Assembly (NCBI GenBank): GCA_014801815.1
Contig: JAAVDM010000020.1
Span: 1-35,861 of the forward strand
From: Bacteroides sp.
GTDB lineage: Bacteria > Bacteroidota > Bacteroidia > Bacteroidales > Muribaculaceae
Reading direction: 5' to 3'
Length of the DNA: 35,861 bases
A model generated the notes under the pieces. It did no database searches and was not told the origin of the DNA. It saw only the letters and a list, made by a program, of their open reading frames with translations. Positions 27,622 to 34,884 of the stretch are shown piece by piece. The position numbers were made by a program, and so were the translations under genes. Every line of letters begins with the position of its first letter. The first letter of the stretch is position 1.

Positions 27622-29613
27622 ATGAAACATAATAATATACTCCTATCTGCCGAATGGCCTGAAATGCCTGAATTCGTTGAAGGTATCCGGCGTGCTCCTG
27701 ACCGCGGTTATACTTTAACTCCCGAAAAGACTATAACAGCCTTAAAAAATGCACTACGCTATCTTCCCGAGGAACTTCACGAGAAAGCGGCTCCGGAATT
27801 CCTTGAGGAGCTTCGTACTCGCGGACGTATATATGCATATCGTTGGCGTCCTGAAGGAGATCTCAAAGCCAAACCAGTAGAAGAATATAAAGGACGCTGT
27901 CTGGCCGGTAAAGCCTTTCAGGTAATGATTGATAATAACCTCTGTTTTGACATTGCCCTCTATCCTTATGAACTGGTAACGTATGGAGAAACCGGACAAG
28001 TATGTCAGAACTGGCTTCAGTACCGTCTCATCAAAAAATATCTTGAAGAAATGACCGATGAACAGACATTGGTTGTAGAATCAGGTCACCCGCTTGGCTT
28101 ATTCCCGTCTAAGAAAGATGCTCCGAGAGTCATCATAACTAATGCTATGATGGTAGGTATGTTTGACAACCTGCATGATTGGCATGAAGCCATGCAGCTT
28201 GGTGTGGCAAACTACGGACAGATGACAGCAGGTGGGTGGATGTACATAGGACCACAAGGAATCGTACATGGAACATTCAATACCCTTCTCAATGCAGGAC
28301 GTATGAAATTGGGAGTTCCTCAGGATGGAGATCTATCCGGTTATCTGTTTGTATCTTCCGGTTTAGGCGGTATGAGTGGGGCACAGCCTAAGGCAGCTCT
28401 AATAGCAGGAGCAGCCGCTATTATAGCTGAAGTAGATGCCTCCCGTATTGAAACACGTCGTAGTCAGGGTTGGGTACAGGAAGTAACCAATGACGTTGCC
28501 GAAGCATTCAGAATGGCTGAAGAGGCTATGGCACAGAAAAAGCCTATTTCAATTGCCTATCATGGTAATGTTGTTGACTTACTTGATTATGCCGTAAAAA
28601 ATGACCGACATATCCACTTACTTAGTGATCAGACTTCATGCCATGCTGTTTACGAAGGAGGCTATTGCCCCGTCGGTTTGACTTTCGAAGAACGTACAGA
28701 ATTACTTCATGAGAATCCTGAAGAATTCCGTCGTAAAGTAGACGAATCACTTCATAAGCATTTCAAGGCTATAAGTCAGTTAGTAGATAGAGGTACATAT
28801 TTCTTTGATTACGGTAACTCGTTCATGAAAGCAATTTATGACGCCGGTGTCAAAGAAATATCAAAGAACGGTATCGATGAGAAAGACGGATTTATCTGGC
28901 CTTCTTATGTAGAGGATATAATGGGTCCGATGCTCTTCGATTTCGGCTACGGTCCATTCCGTTGGGTTTGTCTGAGCGGAAAACATGAAGACCTTGTAAA
29001 GACTGACAAAGCAGCTATGGAATGTATCGATGTCGAACGACGCGGACAAGACAGAGACAACTATAATTGGATACGTGATGCAGAAAAGAATGCTCTTGTG
29101 GTAGGAACACAGGCACGTATTCTTTATCAGGACGCAATAGGTCGTCTGAAAATAGCATTACGCTTTAACGAAATGGTACGCAATGGAGAGGTAGGTCCTA
29201 TCATGCTGGGACGCGACCACCATGATGTAAGTGGTACAGATTCTCCTTTCCGTGAAACTTCAAACATCAAAGATGGCTCTAACGTAATGGCTGATATGGC
29301 TGTTCAATGCTTTGCAGGTAACTGTGCTCGTGGCATGAGTCTTGTGGCTCTTCATAATGGAGGTGGCGTAGGTATAGGCAAGTCTATCAATGGAGGATTC
29401 GGTATGATTTGTGACGGTTCTGAACGCGTCGATACTATCCTGCGACAGGCAATGCTATGGGACGTAATGGGCGGAGTAGCACGTAGAGCTTGGGCCCGTA
29501 ATGAAAATGCAGTAGCCACTGTAAGAGAATGGAACCAGCAGCATGGTCAAGATGGCTTTGTCATAACAGAGCCGTTTATAGCTGACGAGGAAATGTTAAA
29601 AAAACTTCTTTGA
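27622..29613 (+). CDS. hutU: Urocanate hydratase
   Basis: The enzyme adds water to urocanate to give imidazolonepropionate, second step of histidine degradation, using tightly bound NAD+. At 663 residues it is the long form, about 100 residues longer than proteobacterial urocanases. Motifs are GLGGMSGAQPKAA, SDQTSCHAVYEGGYCPVG, GRDHHDVSGTDSPFRET and GNCARGMSLVALHNGGGVG with the active-site Cys region. First gene of the hut operon; hutI follows 48 nt later. Confidence 0.97.
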   Translation: MKHNNILLSAEWPEMPEFVEGIRRAPDRGYTLTPEKTITALKNALRYLPEELHEKAAPEFLEELRTRGRIYAYRWRPEGDLKAKPVEEYKGRCLAGKAFQVMIDNNLCFDIALYPYELVTYGETGQVCQNWLQYRLIKKYLEEMTDEQTLVVESGHPLGLFPSKKDAPRVIITNAMMVGMFDNLHDWHEAMQLGVANYGQMTAGGWMYIGPQGIVHGTFNTLLNAGRMKLGVPQDGDLSGYLFVSSGLGGMSGAQPKAALIAGAAAIIAEVDASRIETRRSQGWVQEVTNDVAEAFRMAEEAMAQKKPISIAYHGNVVDLLDYAVKNDRHIHLLSDQTSCHAVYEGGYCPVGLTFEERTELLHENPEEFRRKVDESLHKHFKAISQLVDRGTYFFDYGNSFMKAIYDAGVKEISKNGIDEKDGFIWPSYVEDIMGPMLFDFGYGPFRWVCLSGKHEDLVKTDKAAMECIDVERRGQDRDNYNWIRDAEKNALVVGTQARILYQDAIGRLKIALRFNEMVRNGEVGPIMLGRDHHDVSGTDSPFRETSNIKDGSNVMADMAVQCFAGNCARGMSLVALHNGGGVGIGKSINGGFGMICDGSERVDTILRQAMLWDVMGGVARRAWARNENAVATVREWNQQHGQDGFVITEPFIADEEMLKKLL

Positions 29614-29661
29614 TAAGAAATAGAAAAATTTTCTAATACTTATCGATTACAGATATTTGAA

Positions 29662-30921
29662 ATGACAAATCAGGGAGATCTAATTATATCAAATACACGT
29701 ATCGTCACACCGACAGGCACAAAAGCTGCCTGCGGTGGAAAGATGAACGATCTCACCATCATTGATAATGCTGTCATAGTTATCACTGCCGGCCGGATAA
29801 TATATGCCGGTCCGGCAGATGATATTGATTTGCAACAACCTCCTCTAAGTTCGCACTCCCGTTTTAATGCCGGTGGAGGTGTATCTCTACCTGGATTTGT
29901 TGACTCTCATACTCATCTTGTTTTCGGAGGTTTCCGTCCTGATGAATTTGAATGGCGTCTCAAGGGAGAAAGCTATATGTCAATAATGGAACGCGGTGGA
30001 GGTATACAGTCAACTGTTAATGCTACCAGAAACGAGCAATCTGAGTCACTGCTGAAAAAAGCAGAATGGTTTCTTGACAGAATGATTGAGATGGGAGTGA
30101 CTACGGTTGAGGCTAAGAGTGGTTATGGTCTGGATTTCGAAAGCGAACAGAAGATGTTGCAGGTCATAAAACAGCTACAGAACGACGAAAATAGAAAACT
30201 TGATATCGTATCTACTTTTCTTGGCGCACACGCTGTAAGTGACAAATTTAAAGGTCGCACTTCCGATTATGTAGACTACATAATCAACACAATGTTGCCT
30301 GCTTTTAAAGATTTAGCAGAGAATTGTGATATTTTCTGTGAGAAAAACGTCTTTGAAATAGAAGACTCACGCCGACTACTTTTAGCTGCACGTAAATTAG
30401 GATATAAAATTAAGCTTCATGCCGATGAGATAGTTACTCTCGGAGGTGCTGAACTGGCAGCTGAACTCGGTGCTCTTTCAGCTGATCATCTCCTACATGT
30501 TAGTACAGAAGGTATCAAAAAGATGGCTGAGGCCGGTGTCGTAGCTACTCTACTCCCTCTGACAGCCTTTGCTCTCAGAGAACCGTACGCACCGGCACGA
30601 AAATTCATTAAAGCCGGTTGTGCCGTTGCCTTAGCTACTGACCTAAATCCCGGTTCCTGTTTTTCAGGCTCAATTCCGCTTACTATTGCTTTAGCCTGCA
30701 TTTATATGGGCATGAGTATTGAAGAGACAATAACGGCTCTTACTCTTAACGGAGCAGCAGCTATAGGGCAGGCAGAATCAAAAGGTAGTCTGGAAACAGG
30801 AAAATTCGGAGATGTCGTAATACTTGCTTCGGATAACTATCATGTACTCCCCTACTACGTCGGAATGAACTGTGTAAAAACTACAATTCATCATGGACGT
30901 ATCGTAGCACAGAATCCTTGA
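29662..30921 (+). CDS. hutI: Imidazolonepropionase
   Basis: The enzyme hydrolyses imidazolonepropionate to formiminoglutamate, third step of histidine degradation. This 419-residue amidohydrolase has metal ligands in DSHTHLVFGG (near residue 83), KLHADEI and ADHLLH, and the catalytic Asp in ATDLNPGS. The EFEWRLKGESY stretch binds substrate in this family. It ends 200 nt before hutH; that gap holds the large inverted-repeat element. Confidence 0.97.
   Translation: MTNQGDLIISNTRIVTPTGTKAACGGKMNDLTIIDNAVIVITAGRIIYAGPADDIDLQQPPLSSHSRFNAGGGVSLPGFVDSHTHLVFGGFRPDEFEWRLKGESYMSIMERGGGIQSTVNATRNEQSESLLKKAEWFLDRMIEMGVTTVEAKSGYGLDFESEQKMLQVIKQLQNDENRKLDIVSTFLGAHAVSDKFKGRTSDYVDYIINTMLPAFKDLAENCDIFCEKNVFEIEDSRRLLLAARKLGYKIKLHADEIVTLGGAELAAELGALSADHLLHVSTEGIKKMAEAGVVATLLPLTAFALREPYAPARKFIKAGCAVALATDLNPGSCFSGSIPLTIALACIYMGMSIEETITALTLNGAAAIGQAESKGSLETGKFGDVVILASDNYHVLPYYVGMNCVKTTIHHGRIVAQNP
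29786..29818. repeat. Quasi-palindrome inside hutI
   Basis: ctgccggccgg (29786-29796) pairs with ccggtccggcag (29807-29818) except for one bulged T, around a 10-nt spacer. It encodes AGRIIYAGPA near the N-terminus of HutI. Confidence 0.7.
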
Positions 30922-30939
30922 TTAAAAATTTTAATACCA

Positions 30940-31088
30940 TAAGTATCTCTTAAAAATTAATAAACATATAAAACGCAATTATTTTTAAGTCGCTCCACTT
31001 CCGAATCGGCTAAAAATAACGAGTATTATAGTTCAAGATTCAAACTTTTACTTGAAAACATCATTGTTTAATTTTTAAGAGATACTTA
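30940..31088. repeat. 149-bp element with 21-bp terminal inverted repeats and two internal hairpins (hutI-hutH gap)
   Basis: Perfect 21-bp arms at 30940-30960 and 31068-31088 enclose 107 nt. Inside, 30979-30992 pairs with 31007-31019 (about 13 bp with one bulged A, including one G-U), and ttcaag (31032-31037) pairs with cttgaa (31051-31056). As RNA this is an outer stem with two hairpins, the outline of a structured cis-regulatory RNA in the hutH leader. As DNA it fits a MITE: the arms start and end with TA on both sides, matching a TA target duplication. I see no known riboswitch consensus. Confidence 0.75.
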
Positions 31089-31121
31089 AATCTAAAACTT
31101 AACATAAAAACTCTTTGATAA

Positions 31122-32648
31122 ATGTCAAGACTGGAAACCTACGCTATAGGCTCAAGTGATCTCACCTATGATCTTATTGAAAAGATCCTTAAAGATAAGA
31201 CTCGTCTAGTATTATCAGAACAGGCAATAGAAAAAATCTCTCATTGTCGTGAATATCTTGATTATAAGACTGACAACAACACCGCTCCTATCTACGGAGT
31301 AACAACCGGTTTCGGCTCACTCTGTAATAAACATATCTCACGTGAAGAACTCTCTACACTGCAGGAAAATCTTGTAAAAAGCCATTCCTGCAGTGTCGGT
31401 ACACCTGTAGATGACACTGTTATAAAGCTCATGTTGCTCCTTAAAGCACATGCGTTGTCAATGGGCTTCAGCGGAGTTCAGGTACAGACCGTACAGCGTA
31501 TTCTCGACTTCTACAATAATGATATTCTTCCCTGCGTCTATGATCGCGGTTCGCTCGGAGCATCAGGTGACCTTGCTCCTCTCGCTAATCTTTTCCTCCC
31601 GCTAATCGGTGAAGGTGAAGTATGGTATAAGGGAAATAAAATCAAAGGTAGCGAGGTTCTCAACATATTCGGATGGAATCCGATAAAGCTCCAGTCAAAA
31701 GAAGGCTTAGCTCTACTCAACGGGACACAGTTCATGAGTGCTAACGGTATCAAGGCACTCATCGACGGATGGCATTTGGTTAACTGTTTCGATCTTTTCG
31801 GTGCTATGTCACTTGAAGGATTCGACGGTCGCATCGAGCCTTTCTACGAGTGTATACAGGCAGTACGTCCCCACCCCGGTCAGATAGAGACAGGCCGTGT
31901 ATTCCGTGCCCTTCTGAAAGGAAGCGAAATCATCAGACGTGAGAAAGAACATGTACAGGATCCCTACTCTTTCCGCTGCATTCCTCAGGTACACGGTGCT
32001 GTGAAAGATGCTATGAATCATGTAACAGATGTTCTGCATATCGAAATTAATTCTGTTACGGACAATCCTACTGTTTTCCCTGATGAGGATATGGTATTAT
32101 CAGGAGGTAACTTTCACGGTGAGCCTATTGCTCTTGTATTCGATTATATGGGGGTTGCTCTGCATGAACTCGGCAACATCTCTGAGCGTCGTGTGGCACA
32201 GCTGATTTTCGGTCTTAGAGGTCTTCCGGAATTTTTGGTAGCCAAACCGGGACTCAATTCCGGCTTCATGATACCGCAGTATGCAGCCGCCTCTATGGTA
32301 AGTCAGAATAAGATGTATGCATGGCCGGCTTCCTGTGATTCTATTGTAAGCTCCAATAATCAGGAAGATTTGGTATCAATGGGTGCTAATTCCGCTACCA
32401 AACTCCATAAGATTATTGCTAATCTCAAATATATTGCAGCTATCGAGCTGATGAATGCCGCACAAGCCATTGACTTCAGACGTCCACTAAAATCTTCTCC
32501 TTATATTGAGGAGGTTATGAAGGAATTCCGTCAGCATGTGCCATTCGTTGAAGATGATGTAGTAATGCAGGAATACATTGCAAAAACAATGGACTTCCTT
32601 GATAAATTTGATATAGTAATTGAGAAAGAGGAACAAGTCGAAGCATGA
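31122..32648 (+). CDS. hutH: Histidine ammonia-lyase
   Basis: The enzyme deaminates L-histidine to urocanate, first step of the pathway. At 508 residues it is normal length. The autocatalytic MIO cofactor forms from A147-S148-G149 in GSLGASGDLAPLAN; YGVTTGFGSL near the N-terminus carries the catalytic Tyr, and NSVTDNPTVF and SQNKMYAWPASCDSI line the active site. The formiminoglutamate step (HutF/HutG or FtcD) is not in the window. The next gene overlaps its stop by 4 nt. Confidence 0.97.
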   Translation: MSRLETYAIGSSDLTYDLIEKILKDKTRLVLSEQAIEKISHCREYLDYKTDNNTAPIYGVTTGFGSLCNKHISREELSTLQENLVKSHSCSVGTPVDDTVIKLMLLLKAHALSMGFSGVQVQTVQRILDFYNNDILPCVYDRGSLGASGDLAPLANLFLPLIGEGEVWYKGNKIKGSEVLNIFGWNPIKLQSKEGLALLNGTQFMSANGIKALIDGWHLVNCFDLFGAMSLEGFDGRIEPFYECIQAVRPHPGQIETGRVFRALLKGSEIIRREKEHVQDPYSFRCIPQVHGAVKDAMNHVTDVLHIEINSVTDNPTVFPDEDMVLSGGNFHGEPIALVFDYMGVALHELGNISERRVAQLIFGLRGLPEFLVAKPGLNSGFMIPQYAAASMVSQNKMYAWPASCDSIVSSNNQEDLVSMGANSATKLHKIIANLKYIAAIELMNAAQAIDFRRPLKSSPYIEEVMKEFRQHVPFVEDDVVMQEYIAKTMDFLDKFDIVIEKEEQVEA

Positions 32649-33211
32649 CTTTAAAGGCACTTCTGACTTCTGTAACCTCTACGGAACCTGGTATATGGCT
32701 GACATTACACGATAATGTAAAAGAAGTATTTCATACCTTTAACGGAGGTAAGGTCTACGCTTCATACATTACATGTGTAATTGACACTTCATATCCGAGA
32801 ATATGGGAAAGAGCCGGATTCTTTTCAGCGCTTATTCTACAACATCTCAGTAATGATTCTCTGAAAGGAGATATAACTTTTGATAGTTTCAGACGTGAAG
32901 GAATTGAGGTATTCTTACGTGGAGGACAAAAAATAGGTTTCCTTATCGGTATCCGGCCGGATACCGATAAGGTTAATCTACTATGGAAAAAACTGTTTGA
33001 TAGACACTTTCCACAGCCCGAGGTTAGTATACAGGCTACGTCTACCCACGAAAACAGTAATCAGGAAGATTACCTCATCATTTCAATACCCTTTTCATCC
33101 AATACCAGACAGGCATTCTCAAATGGTATGGAATGTTTTCGTCTCACCCAAAATATATCAGAGGAATCTAAAGAAATAGACTGGGGAGAAGAGATACGTT
33201 TCTATATCTGA
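32645..33211 (+). CDS. Unknown protein coupled to hutH
   Basis: I do not recognise this 188-residue protein. Its ATG overlaps the hutH stop (ATGA, 32645-32648), so it is translated with hutH and probably serves histidine or urocanate metabolism. It has no signal peptide or membrane helix; the sequence is mixed alpha/beta with conserved-looking blocks PRIWERAGFFSALIL and GQKIGFLIGIRPDTDK. It does not look like HutD, HutG or FtcD. A perfect 32-bp palindrome (32941-32972) lies inside the coding sequence. Confidence 0.85.
   Translation: MTLKALLTSVTSTEPGIWLTLHDNVKEVFHTFNGGKVYASYITCVIDTSYPRIWERAGFFSALILQHLSNDSLKGDITFDSFRREGIEVFLRGGQKIGFLIGIRPDTDKVNLLWKKLFDRHFPQPEVSIQATSTHENSNQEDYLIISIPFSSNTRQAFSNGMECFRLTQNISEESKEIDWGEEIRFYI
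32941..32972. repeat. Perfect 32-bp palindrome inside the gene after hutH
   Basis: Arms 32941-32956 (ccttatcggtatccgg) and 32957-32972 are exact reverse complements without spacer. It codes for LIGIRPDTDK in the open frame. Confidence 0.9.
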
Positions 33212-33239
33212 CGAGTTTTTACCCATTACAGCCATTATA

Positions 33240-33273
33240 GCGGCCGGACTATTAAAAACCATAGTCCGACCGC
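33240..33273 (+). terminator. Hairpin after the hut operon
   Basis: Arms 33240-33252 (gcggccggactat) and 33261-33273 (atagtccgaccgc) pair at 12 of 13 positions around an 8-nt loop, 28 nt after the last hut gene. There is no U-tract, so a terminator role is inferred from position. Confidence 0.5.
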
Positions 33274-33310
33274 CATGATAGTTACAATACATGACAATAT
33301 CTGATATTTT

Positions 33311-33361
33311 AGCCTTTTGTCTCAACTCACACCACTTCCTTTTTTGTGTCAGCCTTTTGTC
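33311..33361 (+). repeat. Direct repeat agccttttgtc, two copies
   Basis: Exact 11-bp copies at 33311-33321 and 33351-33361, 40 nt apart, in the gap between the hut operon and the small-membrane-protein array. They may be regulatory or chance; I see no good promoter here. Confidence 0.5.
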
Positions 33362-33469
33362 CGGGCCAAGTTAAAGCTATTTCCTAATAAATGTAAGTGT
33401 GTCTATAATCAAAGGCATCAATCTGCCCCTTTCTCAAATTTAAAACTGATACTGATAGTTCTGACTGCC

Positions 33470-33730
33470 ATGAATATCCTTCTTTTATTTTTTTATCTCA
33501 TATTTTTAGCAATCATATTGATAGGCATAATATACGCTTTCAAACTCTTTATCATGGTAATCGGCTACGGTACGGCATGGATAATCTTTCAGATTGCAAA
33601 GCTCTTTGGCTTTAAGGCCAATAACCGTGTGCACAATAAAAATCGTAACACCGTTTCTGAATCTCCGCACTGTACAGGCTGGTGTGATAAGTGCCTGTCT
33701 TGGCCCTGCCGTCCTATGAAAAAGGTATAA
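33470..33730 (+). CDS. Small membrane protein with Cys-rich tail, array copy 1
   Basis: I place the start at ATG 33470. A longer frame opens at 33317, but 33470 is preceded by AGTTCT-N7, the same leader found before the other two copies, and the protein then starts with a membrane helix. The 86-residue product has two hydrophobic helices (about residues 2-22 and 26-46), a basic linker and a tail SPHCTGWCDKCLSWPCRP with four Cys. The tail should be cytoplasmic or periplasmic depending on topology and could bind metal or form disulfides. Family unknown to me. Confidence 0.7.
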   Translation: MNILLLFFYLIFLAIILIGIIYAFKLFIMVIGYGTAWIIFQIAKLFGFKANNRVHNKNRNTVSESPHCTGWCDKCLSWPCRPMKKV

Positions 33731-33910
33731 ACCTCTGCGGGTCGAGCTAGGTGCTCACCCACAGCTACAACAGCGCACATACCTGTAATCTCATCACCTC
33801 CCAGCGCTGGTGCATCTAACCGGCCACCTCATCACCCCATCCTCTGTACAGTATAATCAGCTCCGACACCGTCCTCAAATCTGAAACCCATACTAATAGT
33901 CCTGCAACCC
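33731..33910. repeat. Duplicated block, copy A (between array copies 1 and 2)
   Basis: It aligns with 34436-34588 over most of its length. The block shares GCGGGTCGA, ACCCAC, an identical 19-nt core (33792-33810) and CATAATCAGCTCC-like sequence near its end. The last 40 nt also resemble the leader of copy 1 (33432-33469). The 19-nt core includes ATCACCTCC, the anti-Shine-Dalgarno sequence of 16S rRNA; on the minus strand it reads GGAGGTGAT. Confidence 0.75.
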
Positions 33911-34157
33911 ATGGATAAATTTCAATTATCGATTTATGTATTGTGCGTAATCATCGAGCTTATCGGCTGCCTGATGATTGTGCTTATTGCCATAAAAGCC
34001 GTTCTCTATGACACAGTACAAGTTTTCTCATTTACCTCTAAGAGTATGAGCTGGATCCGCTCTGTTTTTTCAGGAAGCTAAATATTTACCTTCTGCTTCC
34101 CGCTGTCCAAAGCGTTACTGTAACGACTACACAAAGTGTCCTTATTGCAAAGAATAG
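33911..34157 (+). pseudogene. Small membrane protein, array copy 2, frameshifted at a T6 run
   Basis: ATG 33911 follows AGTCCT-N7, as in copies 1 and 3. The frame encodes one or two hydrophobic helices and stops at 34079-34081 after 56 residues. The +1 frame after the T6 run (34065-34070) continues QEAKYLPSASRCPKRYCNDY then TKCPYCKE to a TAG at 34155-34157, which is the Cys tail expected from the other copies (C-x4-C-x5-C-P-Y as in copy 3). One T fewer would restore a full protein of about 81 residues. It is a decayed, phase-variable or programmed-frameshift gene. Confidence 0.7.
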
Positions 34158-34168
34158 TTCTATCCAGC

Positions 34169-34435
34169 ATGAAAGCTTTGTACGTTCTTTATATTATACT
34201 ATGGGTAGCGGGCGCAGGCTCAATACTCCTACTTTTCTTTACTGTGATTTTGTCAGGTATTCTATGGGTGTTTGAGGGAATTATATGGATATTATGTCTC
34301 ATCTATCCTGACAAATCTCCGGCCAGACACCGTGCTCACGGTAAAAATCAAACCTCGCCTTCTGGTCCTCACTGCTCGGAGCGCTGCTGCGGTGACTGCC
34401 GGACGTGCCCGTACCGTCCCACAGAAAAGGAATAA
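34169..34435 (+). CDS. Small membrane protein with Cys-rich tail, array copy 3
   Basis: ATG 34169 follows AGTTCT-N7, the leader shared with copies 1 and 2; a longer frame from 34136 would overlap the copy 2 tail. The 88-residue product has two hydrophobic helices (about residues 2-22 and 24-46), a basic linker and the tail GPHCSERCCGDCRTCPYRP with five Cys. PHC and the C-terminal RP plus Lys pattern match copy 1; C-x4-C-x5-C-P-Y matches copy 2. The three form a tandem family. No function can be assigned. Confidence 0.72.
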   Translation: MKALYVLYIILWVAGAGSILLLFFTVILSGILWVFEGIIWILCLIYPDKSPARHRAHGKNQTSPSGPHCSERCCGDCRTCPYRPTEKE

Positions 34436-34588
34436 TCCTCAGCGGGTCGAACTCTCTATTTACCCACGACTGCAGCATGGCATATACGTAAGCGCATCAC
34501 CTCCCAGCGCTGGCGTATCTCACCTGTAACCTCGTCACCCCATGACCTGTAAAGCATAATCAGCTCCAGTACAGTCCTCAGTAAATGG
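34436..34588. repeat. Duplicated block, copy B (after array copy 3)
   Basis: This is the second copy of the block at 33731-33910, with the same 19-nt core at 34495-34513. Differences between the copies fall mostly on third positions of one minus-strand frame (reading ELIMLYRSWGDEVTG in this copy), which suggests former coding sequence on that strand. In copy A that frame has a stop. Homology ends near 34588, where the integrase remnant starts. Confidence 0.7.
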
Positions 34589-34589
34589 C

Positions 34590-34883
34590 CAATCCTTGGT
34601 CTTTATGCGAATATTATCTATCGTAGTCGTTGTATTCCAGCAACGCTGCCTTAAATACCTGTCTGTAGGCATATAGGATATATTTTTTGGCTCTTTTTGC
34701 GCTTGCCATATAATTTTATACACCGCTCGATTACATAGGTTGTAAGGACGCTAAAATTGATTCTATTGCTCCAGATATATTTCTCAAAATGGGTTATCGC
34801 CATTTCATAGTTCCGGGCATTGCGTACCTGTCCTGCGTCCTGAATGGAGTGTATGTATTTGCGGTAAGTAGATGTTGAAAATT
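34590..34883 (-). pseudogene. Tyrosine recombinase (integrase) N-terminal remnant, frameshifted
   Basis: Minus-strand translation gives STYRKYIHSIQDAGQVRNAR, then NYEMAITHFEKYIW and KKSQKIYPICLQTG; after a frameshift RQVFKAALLEYNDYD; and after another NIRIKTKDWP. Together these match the SAM-like N-terminal core-binding domain of Bacteroidales phage-type integrases, in three frames. The catalytic domain is absent. The left limit is where the duplicated block begins; the right limit is near the start of the IS630 element. It shows that this patch once belonged to, or received, an integrative element. Confidence 0.72.
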
Positions 34884-34884
34884 A

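Noticed and set aside
30940..31088. Inverted-repeat element as a derivative of the IS630 copy at the right edge
   Set aside because: Its arms do not match the sequence near the visible left end of that IS.
32645..33211. Gene after hutH as hutD, hutG or ftcD
   Set aside because: Length and motifs do not fit: no cupin pattern, no arginase-type metal motifs, no formiminotransferase features.
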